From Phycisphaeraceae bacterium (lineage in GTDB: Bacteria; Planctomycetota; Phycisphaerae; Phycisphaerales; UBA1924): 64,000 bases of DNA. Shown here piece after piece: positions 1-7,889 of the stretch; positions within the stretch are counted from its first letter, which is position 1, and each line of letters starts with the position of its first letter. The stretch is taken from contig CP054186.1 of assembly GCA_015200025.1 (NCBI GenBank), positions 2,430,001 to 2,494,000 on the forward strand, written 5' to 3'. The translations under genes and the position numbers were made by a program. A model generated the notes under the pieces. It was given only the letters and a program-made list of their open reading frames with translations. It had not been told where the DNA came from and did no database searches.

Positions 1-1
1 C

Positions 2-271
2 AAGACGGAGTTCGAGCAGGTCGACGACGTTGGGGGGGCGGGGCTCATTCACCGAGTGGAGTCGCGGGACTTCCTCGTGCGGACGGCGGAACTGGATCTG
101 GGCGCTGGCCCGATCCTCCCGCGGGCGGGCGACCAGGTGCGAGAGACGGTTGGTACGAGCGTGTTCGTGTACGAGGTCAATGCCCCCGGTGGACAACCGC
201 CCTGGCGCTACAGCGACCCGTACCGCAGGGTTCTTCGGATTCACACCAAGCACATCGGCACGGAGACGTGA
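2..271 (+). CDS. Phage-type structural protein, 5' partial
   Basis: The frame is open from the left edge to the TGA at 269-271, so only the last 89 residues are visible and the start lies outside the window. The visible part is soluble, with no membrane segment and no motif I can assign. Its stop overlaps the next ATG (TGATG), as in the coupled phage operon that follows. Because a tail-completion-like and a tail-tube-like protein come just after it, a head-tail connector or neck protein is the likeliest role; this rests on gene order only. Confidence 0.6.
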   Translation, partial: KTEFEQVDDVGGAGLIHRVESRDFLVRTAELDLGAGPILPRAGDQVRETVGTSVFVYEVNAPGGQPPWRYSDPYRRVLRIHTKHIGTET

Positions 272-576
272 TGGCGGACTCAAGCAACAACTCCAACGGA
301 CAGAACGGCAGCGCCCGTTGGGCCGGCGTGGTCGTCACGGTTGTGCTCGCGGCGGGCGCGATGACCGTCCAGTGGGGCGTGGTCACCACGAAGCTCCAGC
401 AGGTGGAGAAGCGCCTCGACGAGTTCATCGGCGAGGCCCGCAGCATCCGCGCTCAGTACGCCGAGATGGAACGCAAGATTTGGTTCCTCGAGGGCAAGCT
501 CTCCGGGCTGACGTCCAACTCGCCGCGCCAGAGCGTGCCAACCACGGGCTCTCCTGTGATCGGAGGTGGTCCGTGA
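271..576 (+). CDS. Small membrane protein with coiled coil in phage operon
   Basis: About 101 residues. A polar N-terminus (about 1-15) is followed by one hydrophobic segment (about 16-37) and then a charged heptad-like stretch (about 38-75, KLQQVEKRLDEF...YAEMERKIWFLEGKL) that suggests a coiled coil. The tail is Ser/Pro/Gly-rich. ATG 271 overlaps the preceding stop; a GTG at 268 is an alternative. The gene overlaps the next one by 4 bases. One membrane span plus coiled coil resembles small phage holin/spanin or virion-anchoring proteins, but no family is recognised and the role is open. Confidence 0.75.
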   Translation: MADSSNNSNGQNGSARWAGVVVTVVLAAGAMTVQWGVVTTKLQQVEKRLDEFIGEARSIRAQYAEMERKIWFLEGKLSGLTSNSPRQSVPTTGSPVIGGGP

Positions 577-1004
577 GCACCATTGCCGCCCTCGCCGATG
601 CCGTCGCGGCGCACGTGAGCGCCGGGTCCTACGGACAGCCCGTCACGGCCGTCCGGATGTACCAGCCCGCATTCACGCTGGAGGATCTCAAGGACCTCCG
701 CGTATCGGTGGTGCCGCGCACGGTGCAGATGACCCCGGCGACGCGGGACAGCCTGGCCATCGAGTACGTCATCGACGTCGGCGTGCAGAAGAAGCTGCCC
801 GCCGAAGGGGCGGACGCGGCGATCGATGAGTTGCTCGTGCTCGTCGAGGCGATCGCGGATCACCTGAGGTTCAAACGCCTGGAGGGCTTCCCCGAAGCGG
901 CGTGGGTCGGGATCAACAACGAGCCGGTGGTGTCGAGCGAGGCGCTCGAGCAGCACCGGGTGTTCACGAGCGTCCTGAGCGTCACCTACCGGGAGCGGAG
1001 GTAG
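573..1004 (+). CDS. Phage tail completion/terminator-like protein
   Basis: GTG at 573 overlaps the preceding TGA (GTGA), the junction style used throughout this operon. The 143-residue soluble protein has an N-terminal helical segment, a middle beta-rich part (VSVVPRTVQMTPATRDSLAIEYVIDVGVQ), an acidic helix and an ending in short strands (VFTSVLSVTYRERR). Size, fold pattern and position just before the tail tube gene match minor tail completion/terminator proteins of siphophages. An open frame extends upstream to 30, but the residues there are low-quality readings of the neighbouring genes, so the late GTG is preferred. Confidence 0.7.
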   Translation: MSTIAALADAVAAHVSAGSYGQPVTAVRMYQPAFTLEDLKDLRVSVVPRTVQMTPATRDSLAIEYVIDVGVQKKLPAEGADAAIDELLVLVEAIADHLRFKRLEGFPEAAWVGINNEPVVSSEALEQHRVFTSVLSVTYRERR

Positions 1005-1006
1005 CG

Positions 1007-1264
1007 ATGCGCAACACGATCATCTTCGGCGTGGCGATGACCGACGAGCTCAAGCCGCTGGCGACCCAGAAGACCATCGCCACCTTCACGCTCACCGCGT
1101 CGCACAAGAACACGCAGGACCTGCTGCTCTCGGATGGCAAGACGGACCCGATCGATGTCGCGCCGGGCACGCAGTACTACTTCGAGCGGGTCAACCTGGC
1201 GGACATTCTGGTCAAGAGCAAGGCGGGCGAGATGGTCTTTGTGGTCGGCCACAGCGCCGAGTGA
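1007..1264 (+). CDS. Hypothetical small protein in tail operon
   Basis: 85 residues starting at ATG 1007, two bases after the preceding stop. It is beta-rich with no membrane segment (TIATFTLTASHKNTQDLLLSDGKTD, then ...GTQYYFERVNLADILVKSK). The pattern looks like a small beta-sandwich, as in virion decoration or minor tail components, but I do not recognise a family. It ends 12 bases before the tail tube gene, and that gap carries its Shine-Dalgarno AAAGGAG. Confidence 0.7.
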   Translation: MRNTIIFGVAMTDELKPLATQKTIATFTLTASHKNTQDLLLSDGKTDPIDVAPGTQYYFERVNLADILVKSKAGEMVFVVGHSAE

Positions 1265-1276
1265 AAGGAGTCAGCG

Positions 1277-1705
1277 ATGGCGATCAAGCTCGGCATGGAG
1301 GCCGCCCTCAAGTACAAGGTCGGCGGTCAGGGCGGCGCGGGTGCGTGGACGGCGCTGGGCAACACGCGGGACGTGACGCTCAACCTGGAAGCGGGCGAGG
1401 CGGACGTCACCACGCGAGCCAACAACGGCTGGCGGGCGACGGTCGCCACGCTCAAGGAGGCGAGCGTCGAGTTCGAGATGGTCTGGGACACCGGCGATGC
1501 CGGGTTCACCGCCATCAAGAACGCCTTCTTCAACAACGACCCCATCGGCCTGCAGATCCTCGACGCGGCCGCGGGCCAGGGCCTGCAGGCGGACTTCTCG
1601 ATCACCAACTTCAGCCGCAGCGAGGCCCTCGAGGAGGCCATCACGGTGTCGGTGACGGCGAAGGTGACGTATTCGACCACGGCGCCCTCATGGATCGGCA
1701 GCTAA
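1277..1705 (+). CDS. Phage major tail tube protein
   Basis: 142 residues, with AAAGGAG at 1264-1270 upstream of ATG 1277. It shows the tail-tube signature of a short N-terminal segment, then KVGGQGGAGAWTALGNTRDVTLNLEAGEADVTTRANNGW-type beta strands with the conserved T-R pattern and W, then FEMVWDTGD and a C-terminal strand ending in TAKVTYS. This matches the TP901-1/GTA-like tube subunits that polymerise around the tape measure. It lies upstream of the assembly chaperone and tape measure genes, the usual siphophage order. The function is inferred from pattern and synteny. Confidence 0.8.
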   Translation: MAIKLGMEAALKYKVGGQGGAGAWTALGNTRDVTLNLEAGEADVTTRANNGWRATVATLKEASVEFEMVWDTGDAGFTAIKNAFFNNDPIGLQILDAAAGQGLQADFSITNFSRSEALEEAITVSVTAKVTYSTTAPSWIGS

Positions 1706-1719
1706 GCACGGAGGCACGG

Positions 1720-2235
1720 ATGCGGCAGTTCAAGGACAACGCGGGTCGGACCTGGACGGTGGACATCAACGTCGCCACGCTCAAGCGCGTGCGCGGGCTC
1801 ACGGGCGTCGACCTCATGCAGGTCATCGAGGGGACGCTCATCGAGAAGCTCATCCGCGACCCGGTGCTCTTGTGCGACGTGGTGTACGCCGTGTGCAAGC
1901 CCGAGGCAGACGCCGCCAAGGTCTCCGACGAGGAGTTCGGCAGGGCGATGGCGGGCGACGCGATCGAGGCCGCCACGCAGGCGGTGCTGGACGAACTCAT
2001 CAGTTTCTGCCCGAGCCCGAGAGACCGGGCCAACCTCGGGCGGGTGCTCCAGGCCACGAACCGCGTGCTGGACAAGGCCCGCGACCTGACGGAGAAGCGG
2101 ATCCAGACGCTGACCAGCGAGAGCGAGCTGGACAAGCTCGTGAACCGGATGGTCCCATCGCTCCAAGAGCCGCAGACGTCTGGAAGTTCATCTACCAGTG
2201 TGCCGGAGCCCTTGGCATCGACCCCGGGCCCCTGA
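1720..2235 (+). CDS. Tail assembly chaperone, first frame (gpG-like)
   Basis: 171 residues from ATG 1720, which has GGAGG five bases upstream; ATG 1690 in the same frame is an alternative that would overlap the tube gene. The body is helical and acidic (NVATLKRVRGLTGVDLMQVIEG...FGRAMAGDAIEAATQAVLDELISFC), like the DUF-type tail chaperones between tube and tape measure genes. The last 25-30 residues are low-complexity Ser/Thr/Pro, while the -1 frame over the same bases reads as a good protein. That suggests the translating frame changes near the end. Confidence 0.75.
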   Translation: MRQFKDNAGRTWTVDINVATLKRVRGLTGVDLMQVIEGTLIEKLIRDPVLLCDVVYAVCKPEADAAKVSDEEFGRAMAGDAIEAATQAVLDELISFCPSPRDRANLGRVLQATNRVLDKARDLTEKRIQTLTSESELDKLVNRMVPSLQEPQTSGSSSTSVPEPLASTPGP

Positions 2236-2477
2236 CGCTGCGGGAACTGGTCGCCATGCTCGACGGTCGCCAGCGCCACGACTGGTCGATCGCCGCCGCC
2301 GTCATGTCCTTGGTGGCCAACACCGCCCGCGATCCCAAGCGATCCCGCCTGCTCAAGCCCGCCGACTTCGACCCCTTCAACAAGCCCCAGCGACCCGTCA
2401 AGGTTGACGTGTCGGTCCTCAAAGACGTGTTCATCGACCGCCGCATGCCGGAGGTCGCCAAGGAGACTCGCGCATGA
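2175..2477 (+). CDS. Tail assembly chaperone, -1 frame extension (gpT-like)
   Basis: In the -1 frame relative to the gene above, a coherent 100-residue stretch runs to TGA 2475-2477: WKFIYQCAGALGIDPGPLTL, then RELVAMLDGRQRHDWSIAA and a basic tail. It resembles small phage tail chaperones with a W...A..LG..P..LT..EL pattern. No ATG, GTG or TTG precedes it in frame near its beginning, and the frame stays open far upstream in nonsense composition. It is therefore most likely made by ribosomal frameshifting from the upstream gene. The exact shift point is unresolved: a canonical heptamer lies at 2226-2232, but protein-like sequence starts about 50 bases earlier. Confidence 0.6.
   Translation, partial: DVWKFIYQCAGALGIDPGPLTLRELVAMLDGRQRHDWSIAAAVMSLVANTARDPKRSRLLKPADFDPFNKPQRPVKVDVSVLKDVFIDRRMPEVAKETRA
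2226..2232 (+). promoter_or_regulatory. Candidate -1 ribosomal slippery heptamer
   Basis: GGGCCCC is read as G GGC CCC in the frame of the upstream chaperone gene and directly abuts its TGA stop at 2233-2235. This fits the X XXY YYZ rule for -1 frameshift sites used by siphophage tail chaperones. Slippage here would join the two chaperone frames. Doubt remains because the downstream frame already looks coding upstream of this site. Confidence 0.45.
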
Positions 2478-2965
2478 AGAGCCTTTCGACCCGCCACTAC
2501 GTCTACATCGGTGCTCTGATCCTGCTGGCGCTCGTGCTCGCGTCGTGCGCCGGCCTCGACCTTGGCGACATCGTCAAGGTCAAGACGCCCAACACGATCC
2601 AGCAGACCACCGGCCTGCCGTCGACGCTGAGCCTCAACGAGGCCGAGGTTGAGTACCAGAACTGGTTCAACCTCACGCAGACGACCGGCGCGCAGTGGAA
2701 GGGCAACATCGAGAAGGCTGGCGAGATCCGCGGGCTGCTGGGACAACTCACGCTCTCGGCCCTCGACACCGTTGGCCCGACCGTCGCGGGCCTGCCCGTG
2801 CTCGGGCCGTCGCTGCCCGCGCTCACCGGCATCGTCGGCCTGTTCATCGGGTCGGGCCGTCTCCGCAAGGAGAAGGAAGCGTCGTTCAACAAGGGCCTGG
2901 AGAAGGGCAGCGGTCTCGCTGGCACCGGCGGCGGGAATGGCGGTCCGACGGGGAGTGGTGCGTGA
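2474..2965 (+). CDS. Phage-operon lipoprotein
   Basis: 163 residues. ATG 2474 overlaps the previous stop (ATGA). The N-terminus is a signal peptide (basic MKSLSTRHY, hydrophobic YIGALILLALVLASCAG) with a lipobox LASC, so Cys at about 25 would be lipidated. A second hydrophobic stretch (about 95-125) precedes a basic RLRKEKE segment and a Gly-rich tail. An exported lipoprotein inside a tail operon is unusual. Phage lipoproteins are known in superinfection exclusion or receptor blocking, but no such family is recognised here. Confidence 0.75.
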   Translation: MKSLSTRHYVYIGALILLALVLASCAGLDLGDIVKVKTPNTIQQTTGLPSTLSLNEAEVEYQNWFNLTQTTGAQWKGNIEKAGEIRGLLGQLTLSALDTVGPTVAGLPVLGPSLPALTGIVGLFIGSGRLRKEKEASFNKGLEKGSGLAGTGGGNGGPTGSGA

Positions 2966-3408
2966 TCACCATGCGAATCAAGGACATGTTCTTCGATCGC
3001 CACGTCGTCATGGCGGCGGTCGACAACGCCAAGCGGAAGGTGCTCAGCAAGGCCGGCGCGTTCATCCGCACGGCAGCAAAGACGAGCATCCGCAAACGCA
3101 AGGGGTCGGCTCCTCCCGGGGCCCCGCCCCATTCGCATGAGGGCAGTCTGCGTCGGCTGATCCTCTTCGGGTACGACAAGCCCAACGACTCCGTGGTTGT
3201 CGGGCCGGTGGGATTCAAGAAGAGCGAGGCACCGAACGTGCTCGAGCACGGCGGCGACACCGTCGTGTTCCGCAGGTTGGGGGGGCGGGGCGGCAAGCTC
3301 ACCTCGCAGAAGGTCAAGATCGCCCCGCGGCCGTACATGGCCCCGGCGCTGGAGAAGGAGCGGCCGAAGCTGCCGCTGTTGTGGCGGAACTCCGTCAGGA
3401 AGGGCTGA
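2962..3408 (+). CDS. HK97 gp10-like tail-component protein
   Basis: 148 residues from GTG 2962, which overlaps the lipoprotein stop (GTGA); ATG 2971 is an in-frame alternative. The sequence shows the HK97-gp10/morphogenesis pattern: an N-terminal basic helix (NAKRKVLSKAGAFIRTAAKTSI), a GAPPHSHEGSLRRLI segment, then VVVGPVGFKKSEAPNVLEHGG and a C-terminal RPYMAPALEKERPKL motif typical of the family. These proteins act at the head-tail interface. The position between chaperone and tape measure is slightly unusual but seen in mosaic phages. Confidence 0.8.
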   Translation: MITMRIKDMFFDRHVVMAAVDNAKRKVLSKAGAFIRTAAKTSIRKRKGSAPPGAPPHSHEGSLRRLILFGYDKPNDSVVVGPVGFKKSEAPNVLEHGGDTVVFRRLGGRGGKLTSQKVKIAPRPYMAPALEKERPKLPLLWRNSVRKG

Positions 3409-3414
3409 ACCATC

Positions 3415-5409
3415 GTGGCCGACACCCGTGGCATCCGAGCAGGCCGGGCCTTCGTGGAGCTGGGCGTCAGCGACAAGCTGTCGGCTGGCCTGAAGGCGGC
3501 CCAGAAGAAGCTCGAAGCCTTCGGCGAGGGGCTTCGGTCCATCGGCACCAAGATGGCGGGCATCGGTGTCGCCGCGATCACGGCGCTGCTCGGAACCGCG
3601 AAGGCGTTCAGTGACTCCGGCGATGCGCTCGACAAGATGAGTGCTCGCACGGGCGTGAGCGTTGAGGCCCTGTCGGAGCTCGGTTACGCCGCCGACCTCT
3701 CCGGCACGGACATGGAGACGCTGGAGAACGGTCTGCGCGTCATGCAGAAGACGCTGACGGAGGCGTCGCAGGGCTCTAAAGGGGCGAATGAAGCCCTCGG
3801 TCGGCTCGGTCTGACGGTGCAAGACCTCGCCAAGCTCTCCCCCGACGAGCAGTTCAAGCTCCTGGCCGATCGGATCTCACAGATCCAAGACCCGGCGCTC
3901 CGGGCCGCGATGGCGATGGAGCTCTTCGGTAAAGCCGGGACCAAGCTCCTGCCGCTCATGGCCGACGGCGCTGATGGCATCAACGAGATGCAGGAACAGG
4001 CCCGCAAGCTCGGGCTCACGGTGAGCACCGAGACCGCCCGCGACGCCGCGGAGCTCAACGATGCCCTCGGCACGCTCTGGAAGGTGCTCAGGCAGGGCGT
4101 CTTCACCATCGGCGGGGCGCTCGCGCCGACCATCAAGGACCTCACGGAGCGGATCACGCGGATTGTCGTCAGCGCCACCGCGTGGGTGAAGGCGAACAAG
4201 GACACGGTGGTGTGGGCGCTCAAGGTCGCGGCGGCGGTCGCCGTCGCGGGGGTCGCGATCGTCGGCCTGGGCTACATCATCTCCGGCATCGGCGCGGCGC
4301 TCGGCATCGTGGCCGCCGTCATCGGCGGGATCGGCACGGCGTTCAGCCTGATCGGGGCCGCGATCGGTGCAGTTCTGACCCCAGTCGGCCTGACCATCGC
4401 CGCGATCGTCGCGCTCGGCGGGACGCTGCTGGTCGTCACCGGCGCGGGCGGCGAGGCGCTGTCGTGGCTCGCCGAGAAGTTCACCGAGCTGCGCGACTGG
4501 GTCGGCAAGGTGGTCGGCGGCATCTCCGACGCCCTGGCCGCCGGCGACATCGCGCTGGCCGCCGAGATCCTGTGGCTGTCGCTCAAGGTCATCTGGCAGC
4601 AGGGCGTGGCGGCGCTCAACAAGGCGTGGCTCGGAGCGAAGGACTTCTTCGTCTCCACGGCGTACTCCATGTGGTACGGGGCGCTCGCCGCCGCCGAGAT
4701 CGTCTTCCACGCTCTCGAGGTCGCGTGGATCGAGACGACCGCCTTCCTGTCAAAGACCTGGACCAACTTCGCCACCGGCTTCCAGATGATCTGGGAGGAA
4801 GCCTCGTCGTGGGTCGCCAAGCGGATGCTGGAGATCCAGGGGCTGTTCGATGACGGGCTCGATGTTCAAGCCGCAAAGAAGGCGGTGGACCGGCAGCTCG
4901 AGTCCCGACTGGTCGAGCTGGAGAACGCCGCTCAGCAGTCCGTGACGGCCCGCGAGGGGCAGCGCGAGCAGCAGCGCCGCGATGCGGCGGCGATGCACGA
5001 GGCGACGCTGGCCGCGATCGGCCGGGACTTCGAGAACGCCCAAGAGGCCCTGCGCAAGGACACGGAAGCCGGGCTCGCCGAGTCGCAGGCCGCGCTGGAT
5101 ACCGCAAAGCAGAAGCTCGCGGCCGCGATCGAGGAGGCCCGCAAGAAGCGAGAGGCCGCAGACGCCGAGAAGGGGCCCGGTCGGCCACAGCGGGATCTGC
5201 TGGCCGACTTCGAGGAGCGTCTGTCGGGCCTCGGAGCGGCCATCGGCAAAGGCATCAGCGTCACTGGGACGTTCAGTGCGGCGGCCGTCTCGGGCCTCGG
5301 CACCGGTCGCGATGCCGCCGAGCGCACCGCCAGCGCCACCGAGCAGACCGCTCGCAACACCAAGCGTCTGCTGGACGCCAGCGTCGACAACGGGCTGCGG
5401 TTCGCCTGA
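3415..5409 (+). CDS. Phage tail tape measure protein
   Basis: 664 residues from GTG 3415. Long helical stretches flank a hydrophobic, Ala/Gly/Ile-rich middle (about 255-345), which is the tape measure layout. The N-terminal part has the TP901-type segment (LDKMSARTGVSVEALSELGYAADLSGTD, ...LAKLSPDEQFKLLADRISQI, ...MELFGKAGTKLLPLM). The C-terminal third is a strongly charged coiled coil (about 480-590). Tape measure length sets tail length, and at about 1.5 angstrom per residue this would be a tail near 100 nm. It sits downstream of the tube and chaperone genes as expected. Confidence 0.9.
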   Translation: MADTRGIRAGRAFVELGVSDKLSAGLKAAQKKLEAFGEGLRSIGTKMAGIGVAAITALLGTAKAFSDSGDALDKMSARTGVSVEALSELGYAADLSGTDMETLENGLRVMQKTLTEASQGSKGANEALGRLGLTVQDLAKLSPDEQFKLLADRISQIQDPALRAAMAMELFGKAGTKLLPLMADGADGINEMQEQARKLGLTVSTETARDAAELNDALGTLWKVLRQGVFTIGGALAPTIKDLTERITRIVVSATAWVKANKDTVVWALKVAAAVAVAGVAIVGLGYIISGIGAALGIVAAVIGGIGTAFSLIGAAIGAVLTPVGLTIAAIVALGGTLLVVTGAGGEALSWLAEKFTELRDWVGKVVGGISDALAAGDIALAAEILWLSLKVIWQQGVAALNKAWLGAKDFFVSTAYSMWYGALAAAEIVFHALEVAWIETTAFLSKTWTNFATGFQMIWEEASSWVAKRMLEIQGLFDDGLDVQAAKKAVDRQLESRLVELENAAQQSVTAREGQREQQRRDAAAMHEATLAAIGRDFENAQEALRKDTEAGLAESQAALDTAKQKLAAAIEEARKKREAADAEKGPGRPQRDLLADFEERLSGLGAAIGKGISVTGTFSAAAVSGLGTGRDAAERTASATEQTARNTKRLLDASVDNGLRFA

Positions 5410-5439
5410 CGCCTTCACACAGAAAGGAGTTCACCGCTC

Positions 5440-6258
5440 GTGCCGGTCGAGGTGTTTGAGAAGTTCGAGAGCCGCCGCTCCACTAAGGCGAACCAAGCCT
5501 CGCAGTCCTCTGCCGAGCTCGGCTACATCGTGCGCGGGACCGCCGACGACCTCGCGGCCCGCACCGCGGCGCAGGCGGCCTCCCCGGCGACCTACGACAC
5601 ACTCCCGCGGCAGACCATCCAGATCGAGCCCATCGGCCCGCAGCTGTGGGATGTCACCGTCCGCTACAGCCAGAACGCCTCCACCGGGACGAGCACCCCG
5701 AGCGAGTCCTCGTTCACCTTCGAGACCGGCGGCGGGACCCAGCACATCACCCAGAGCCTGCAGACTGTGCAGCGCCGCCCCGCGCCCGGCACCACCGCGC
5801 CCGACTTCGGCGGCGCGATCGGCGTGACCGCCGACGGTGTCGAGGGCGTTGATATCACCGTTCCGGTTTACCAGTTCTCCGAGACGCACTACTTCACCGA
5901 TGCCCAGGTCACCGCGTCGTACAAAGGCGCGATCTTCTCCTGCACGGGCAAGACCAACGCGGGCTCATTCCGCGGGTTCGCGGCCGGCGAGGTGCTCTTT
6001 CTCGGCGCGACAGGCTCCAAACGCGGCGACGGCCCGGATGACGACTGGGAGATCACGTTCCGGTTCGCCGCGAGCCCCAACCAGACCAACCTGACCGTCG
6101 GCCCCGTGACCGGGATCAACAAGAAGGGGTGGGAGTACCTGTGGGTCCGCTACGCCGACGCAGAGGACTCGGGCTCGGGCGCGATCATCAAGAAGCCCAT
6201 CGCCGCGTACGTCGAGCGCGTGTACGACCAGGCCAACTTCGGAGCACTCGGAATCTAA
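5440..6258 (+). CDS. Phage tail/baseplate-type protein, unassigned
   Basis: 272 residues from GTG 5440 with AAAGGAG ten bases upstream. The body is beta-rich (IQIEPIGPQLWDVTVRYSQN, FETGGGTQHITQSLQTV, VDITVPVYQFSETHYFTDAQVTASYKGAIFSCTGKTNAGSFRGFAAGEVLFLG), ending with DDWEITFRF and GWEYLWVRYA. There is no signal peptide. Position after the tape measure gene predicts a distal tail or hub component. No named family is recognised, so only the structural role is proposed. Confidence 0.75.
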   Translation: MPVEVFEKFESRRSTKANQASQSSAELGYIVRGTADDLAARTAAQAASPATYDTLPRQTIQIEPIGPQLWDVTVRYSQNASTGTSTPSESSFTFETGGGTQHITQSLQTVQRRPAPGTTAPDFGGAIGVTADGVEGVDITVPVYQFSETHYFTDAQVTASYKGAIFSCTGKTNAGSFRGFAAGEVLFLGATGSKRGDGPDDDWEITFRFAASPNQTNLTVGPVTGINKKGWEYLWVRYADAEDSGSGAIIKKPIAAYVERVYDQANFGALGI

Positions 6259-6261
6259 AGC

Positions 6262-7302
6262 ATGCCCGACGACCTCCGCAAAGTCCGATCCGGCCAGCCG
6301 CTCCGCATCCCCGCGGGGGCGTACAACGCGTTCGTCGATGCGGCGGTCGATCTGCGCACGCGACAGGGGCGGGGCCAGGCCGTCGCGGGGCCGCTCGTCG
6401 AATCCGCCCAGCGTGGCATCGGCGTGGTGCTCGTCCGCAACGACTCGAACGAACTGATCGAGCCGCACCACGCGCTGGCGATCACCGGCGTGCTTGTCGA
6501 GCCCGGCGAGGACGACCAGGAGCGGACCTTCCACAGCCGCACGCCCCTGACGGGCGATGTGGCGACCGAAGAGTCCGACACGCTCGGGTTCGCGGTGGCG
6601 CTCCAGCCGATCAAGCCCAATGCCCTCGGTCCCTGCGTGCTCACCGGCGTGACGACCGCCCGGGTCTACATCACCAACGAGACCGACACCACCTGCGAGC
6701 TCGCCGCCGACGAGACAGTCCTGGCGAGCACGCCCATGGGCGGTATCCCGATCCTGTGGAAGGAGGACGGCACCGGCGAGAAGTGGGCGGTGATCGAACT
6801 CGGCCGCCCCTCGCCCGGACGGATCACCGCGATCCTGGGCGCGGCTCAGCCGATCCCCACCGAGCGCAACCGCTGGCGCTACCCGTGGGTCGAGGCCCGG
6901 ATCGACGGCAACCCGGGCAGCCCTGACTACCTGCGCTACGTGCCGGTCGAGAACGGCCTGACCTCGCAGGCCCCCAGCGGCGGCGAGGACCCTACGCGCC
7001 TGGCGATCAACCGCTTCGAGGCGCACCACATGAACGACTCCGAGCCCGGCTCCGGGTTCGGCGGCCTGCTCGGGCTGGGCCCGGTGTGCGAGCTCCCGGG
7101 CGTGCTGCCCAAGTGCCCGCCCGCGCGGTCGCTCAAGCCCAAGCTCGTGCCGATCCCGGAAGGGGTGTGCGTGCAGATGACCTGTGAGCGCAACAGCCGG
7201 GGCAAGCCGGTGTGGGTCTTCGAGGCCATGAGCCTGATCGAGATCGCCGACCCCGCCGACGAGGACCGCAAGTTCAACCTCTACATCGGAGGTGCCGAAT
7301 GA
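6262..7302 (+). CDS. Phage structural protein, unassigned
   Basis: 346 residues, ATG three bases after the previous stop. The N-terminus (LRKVRSGQPLRIPAGAYNAFVDAA) is a motif seen in tail-region proteins of planctomycete prophage-like loci. The middle is beta-rich, and the C-terminal third carries several Cys (VCELPGVLPKCPPARS, GVCVQMTCER) that could bind metal or form disulfides. It overlaps the methyltransferase gene by an ATGA junction, tying the accessory genes to the tail operon. No enzymatic motif is visible. Confidence 0.75.
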   Translation: MPDDLRKVRSGQPLRIPAGAYNAFVDAAVDLRTRQGRGQAVAGPLVESAQRGIGVVLVRNDSNELIEPHHALAITGVLVEPGEDDQERTFHSRTPLTGDVATEESDTLGFAVALQPIKPNALGPCVLTGVTTARVYITNETDTTCELAADETVLASTPMGGIPILWKEDGTGEKWAVIELGRPSPGRITAILGAAQPIPTERNRWRYPWVEARIDGNPGSPDYLRYVPVENGLTSQAPSGGEDPTRLAINRFEAHHMNDSEPGSGFGGLLGLGPVCELPGVLPKCPPARSLKPKLVPIPEGVCVQMTCERNSRGKPVWVFEAMSLIEIADPADEDRKFNLYIGGAE

Positions 7303-7889
7303 CAACCACTCCGACCACCCCAACGCCGCTCGATGCCAAGCGTGCCAAGGAGCGGGCCAAGTACTTGGCACTGGCGAACAAGCCCGGCTCGAAGTACGGC
7401 TCGTCCAACCACGGCCGGGCGGCGATCCCGCTCATCCAGGAGTGCAAGCCGAGGTTCGTGGTGGACTTCGGCTGCGGCCGCAACGACCTTGTGCGCGAGC
7501 TGCGGCGCCTCGGCATCGACGGGCTGGGCGTCGACTTTGCCTTCTCCGAAGCGGACCTCGTGCGACCCATGCATGCGACGGCCCTGCAGGCGGGGATCGC
7601 CGATGTGGTGACGAGCTTCGACGCCCTCGAGCACCTCCTTCCGGAGGACGTGGATCTCACGCTCGCGGAGATGCGCCGCGTCGCGGTGCCGCGCGGGCGG
7701 TTCATCTTCTCGATCTGCACGCGGCCGAGCACGACCACCGTCGCCGGCGAAGGTCTGCACCCGACGGTACGGCCGCTGGACTGGTGGCTGGAGCGCATCG
7801 CCCGCGTCGGCGTCGCGAGCAAGCACAAGACGGGGTCCCGCTACATCGTCGGGCGGTTCAAGAGTGATGGGGGGTGCTGCGGTGCGTGA
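7299..7889 (+). CDS. Class I SAM-dependent methyltransferase
   Basis: 196 residues from ATG 7299, overlapping the previous stop. Motif I is clear (RFVVDFGCGRNDLVRELRRLG), followed by an acidic strand end (GLGVDFA), a motif II-like DVVTSFDALEHL and the post-motif RRVAVPRGRFIFSICTRPS. This is the class I Rossmann-type methyltransferase core without a target domain. Next to glycosyltransferase-like genes it could methylate a sugar or a protein; the substrate is unknown. The C-terminus (SDGGCCGA) is read across the start of the next gene. Confidence 0.8.
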   Translation: MTTTPTTPTPLDAKRAKERAKYLALANKPGSKYGSSNHGRAAIPLIQECKPRFVVDFGCGRNDLVRELRRLGIDGLGVDFAFSEADLVRPMHATALQAGIADVVTSFDALEHLLPEDVDLTLAEMRRVAVPRGRFIFSICTRPSTTTVAGEGLHPTVRPLDWWLERIARVGVASKHKTGSRYIVGRFKSDGGCCGA

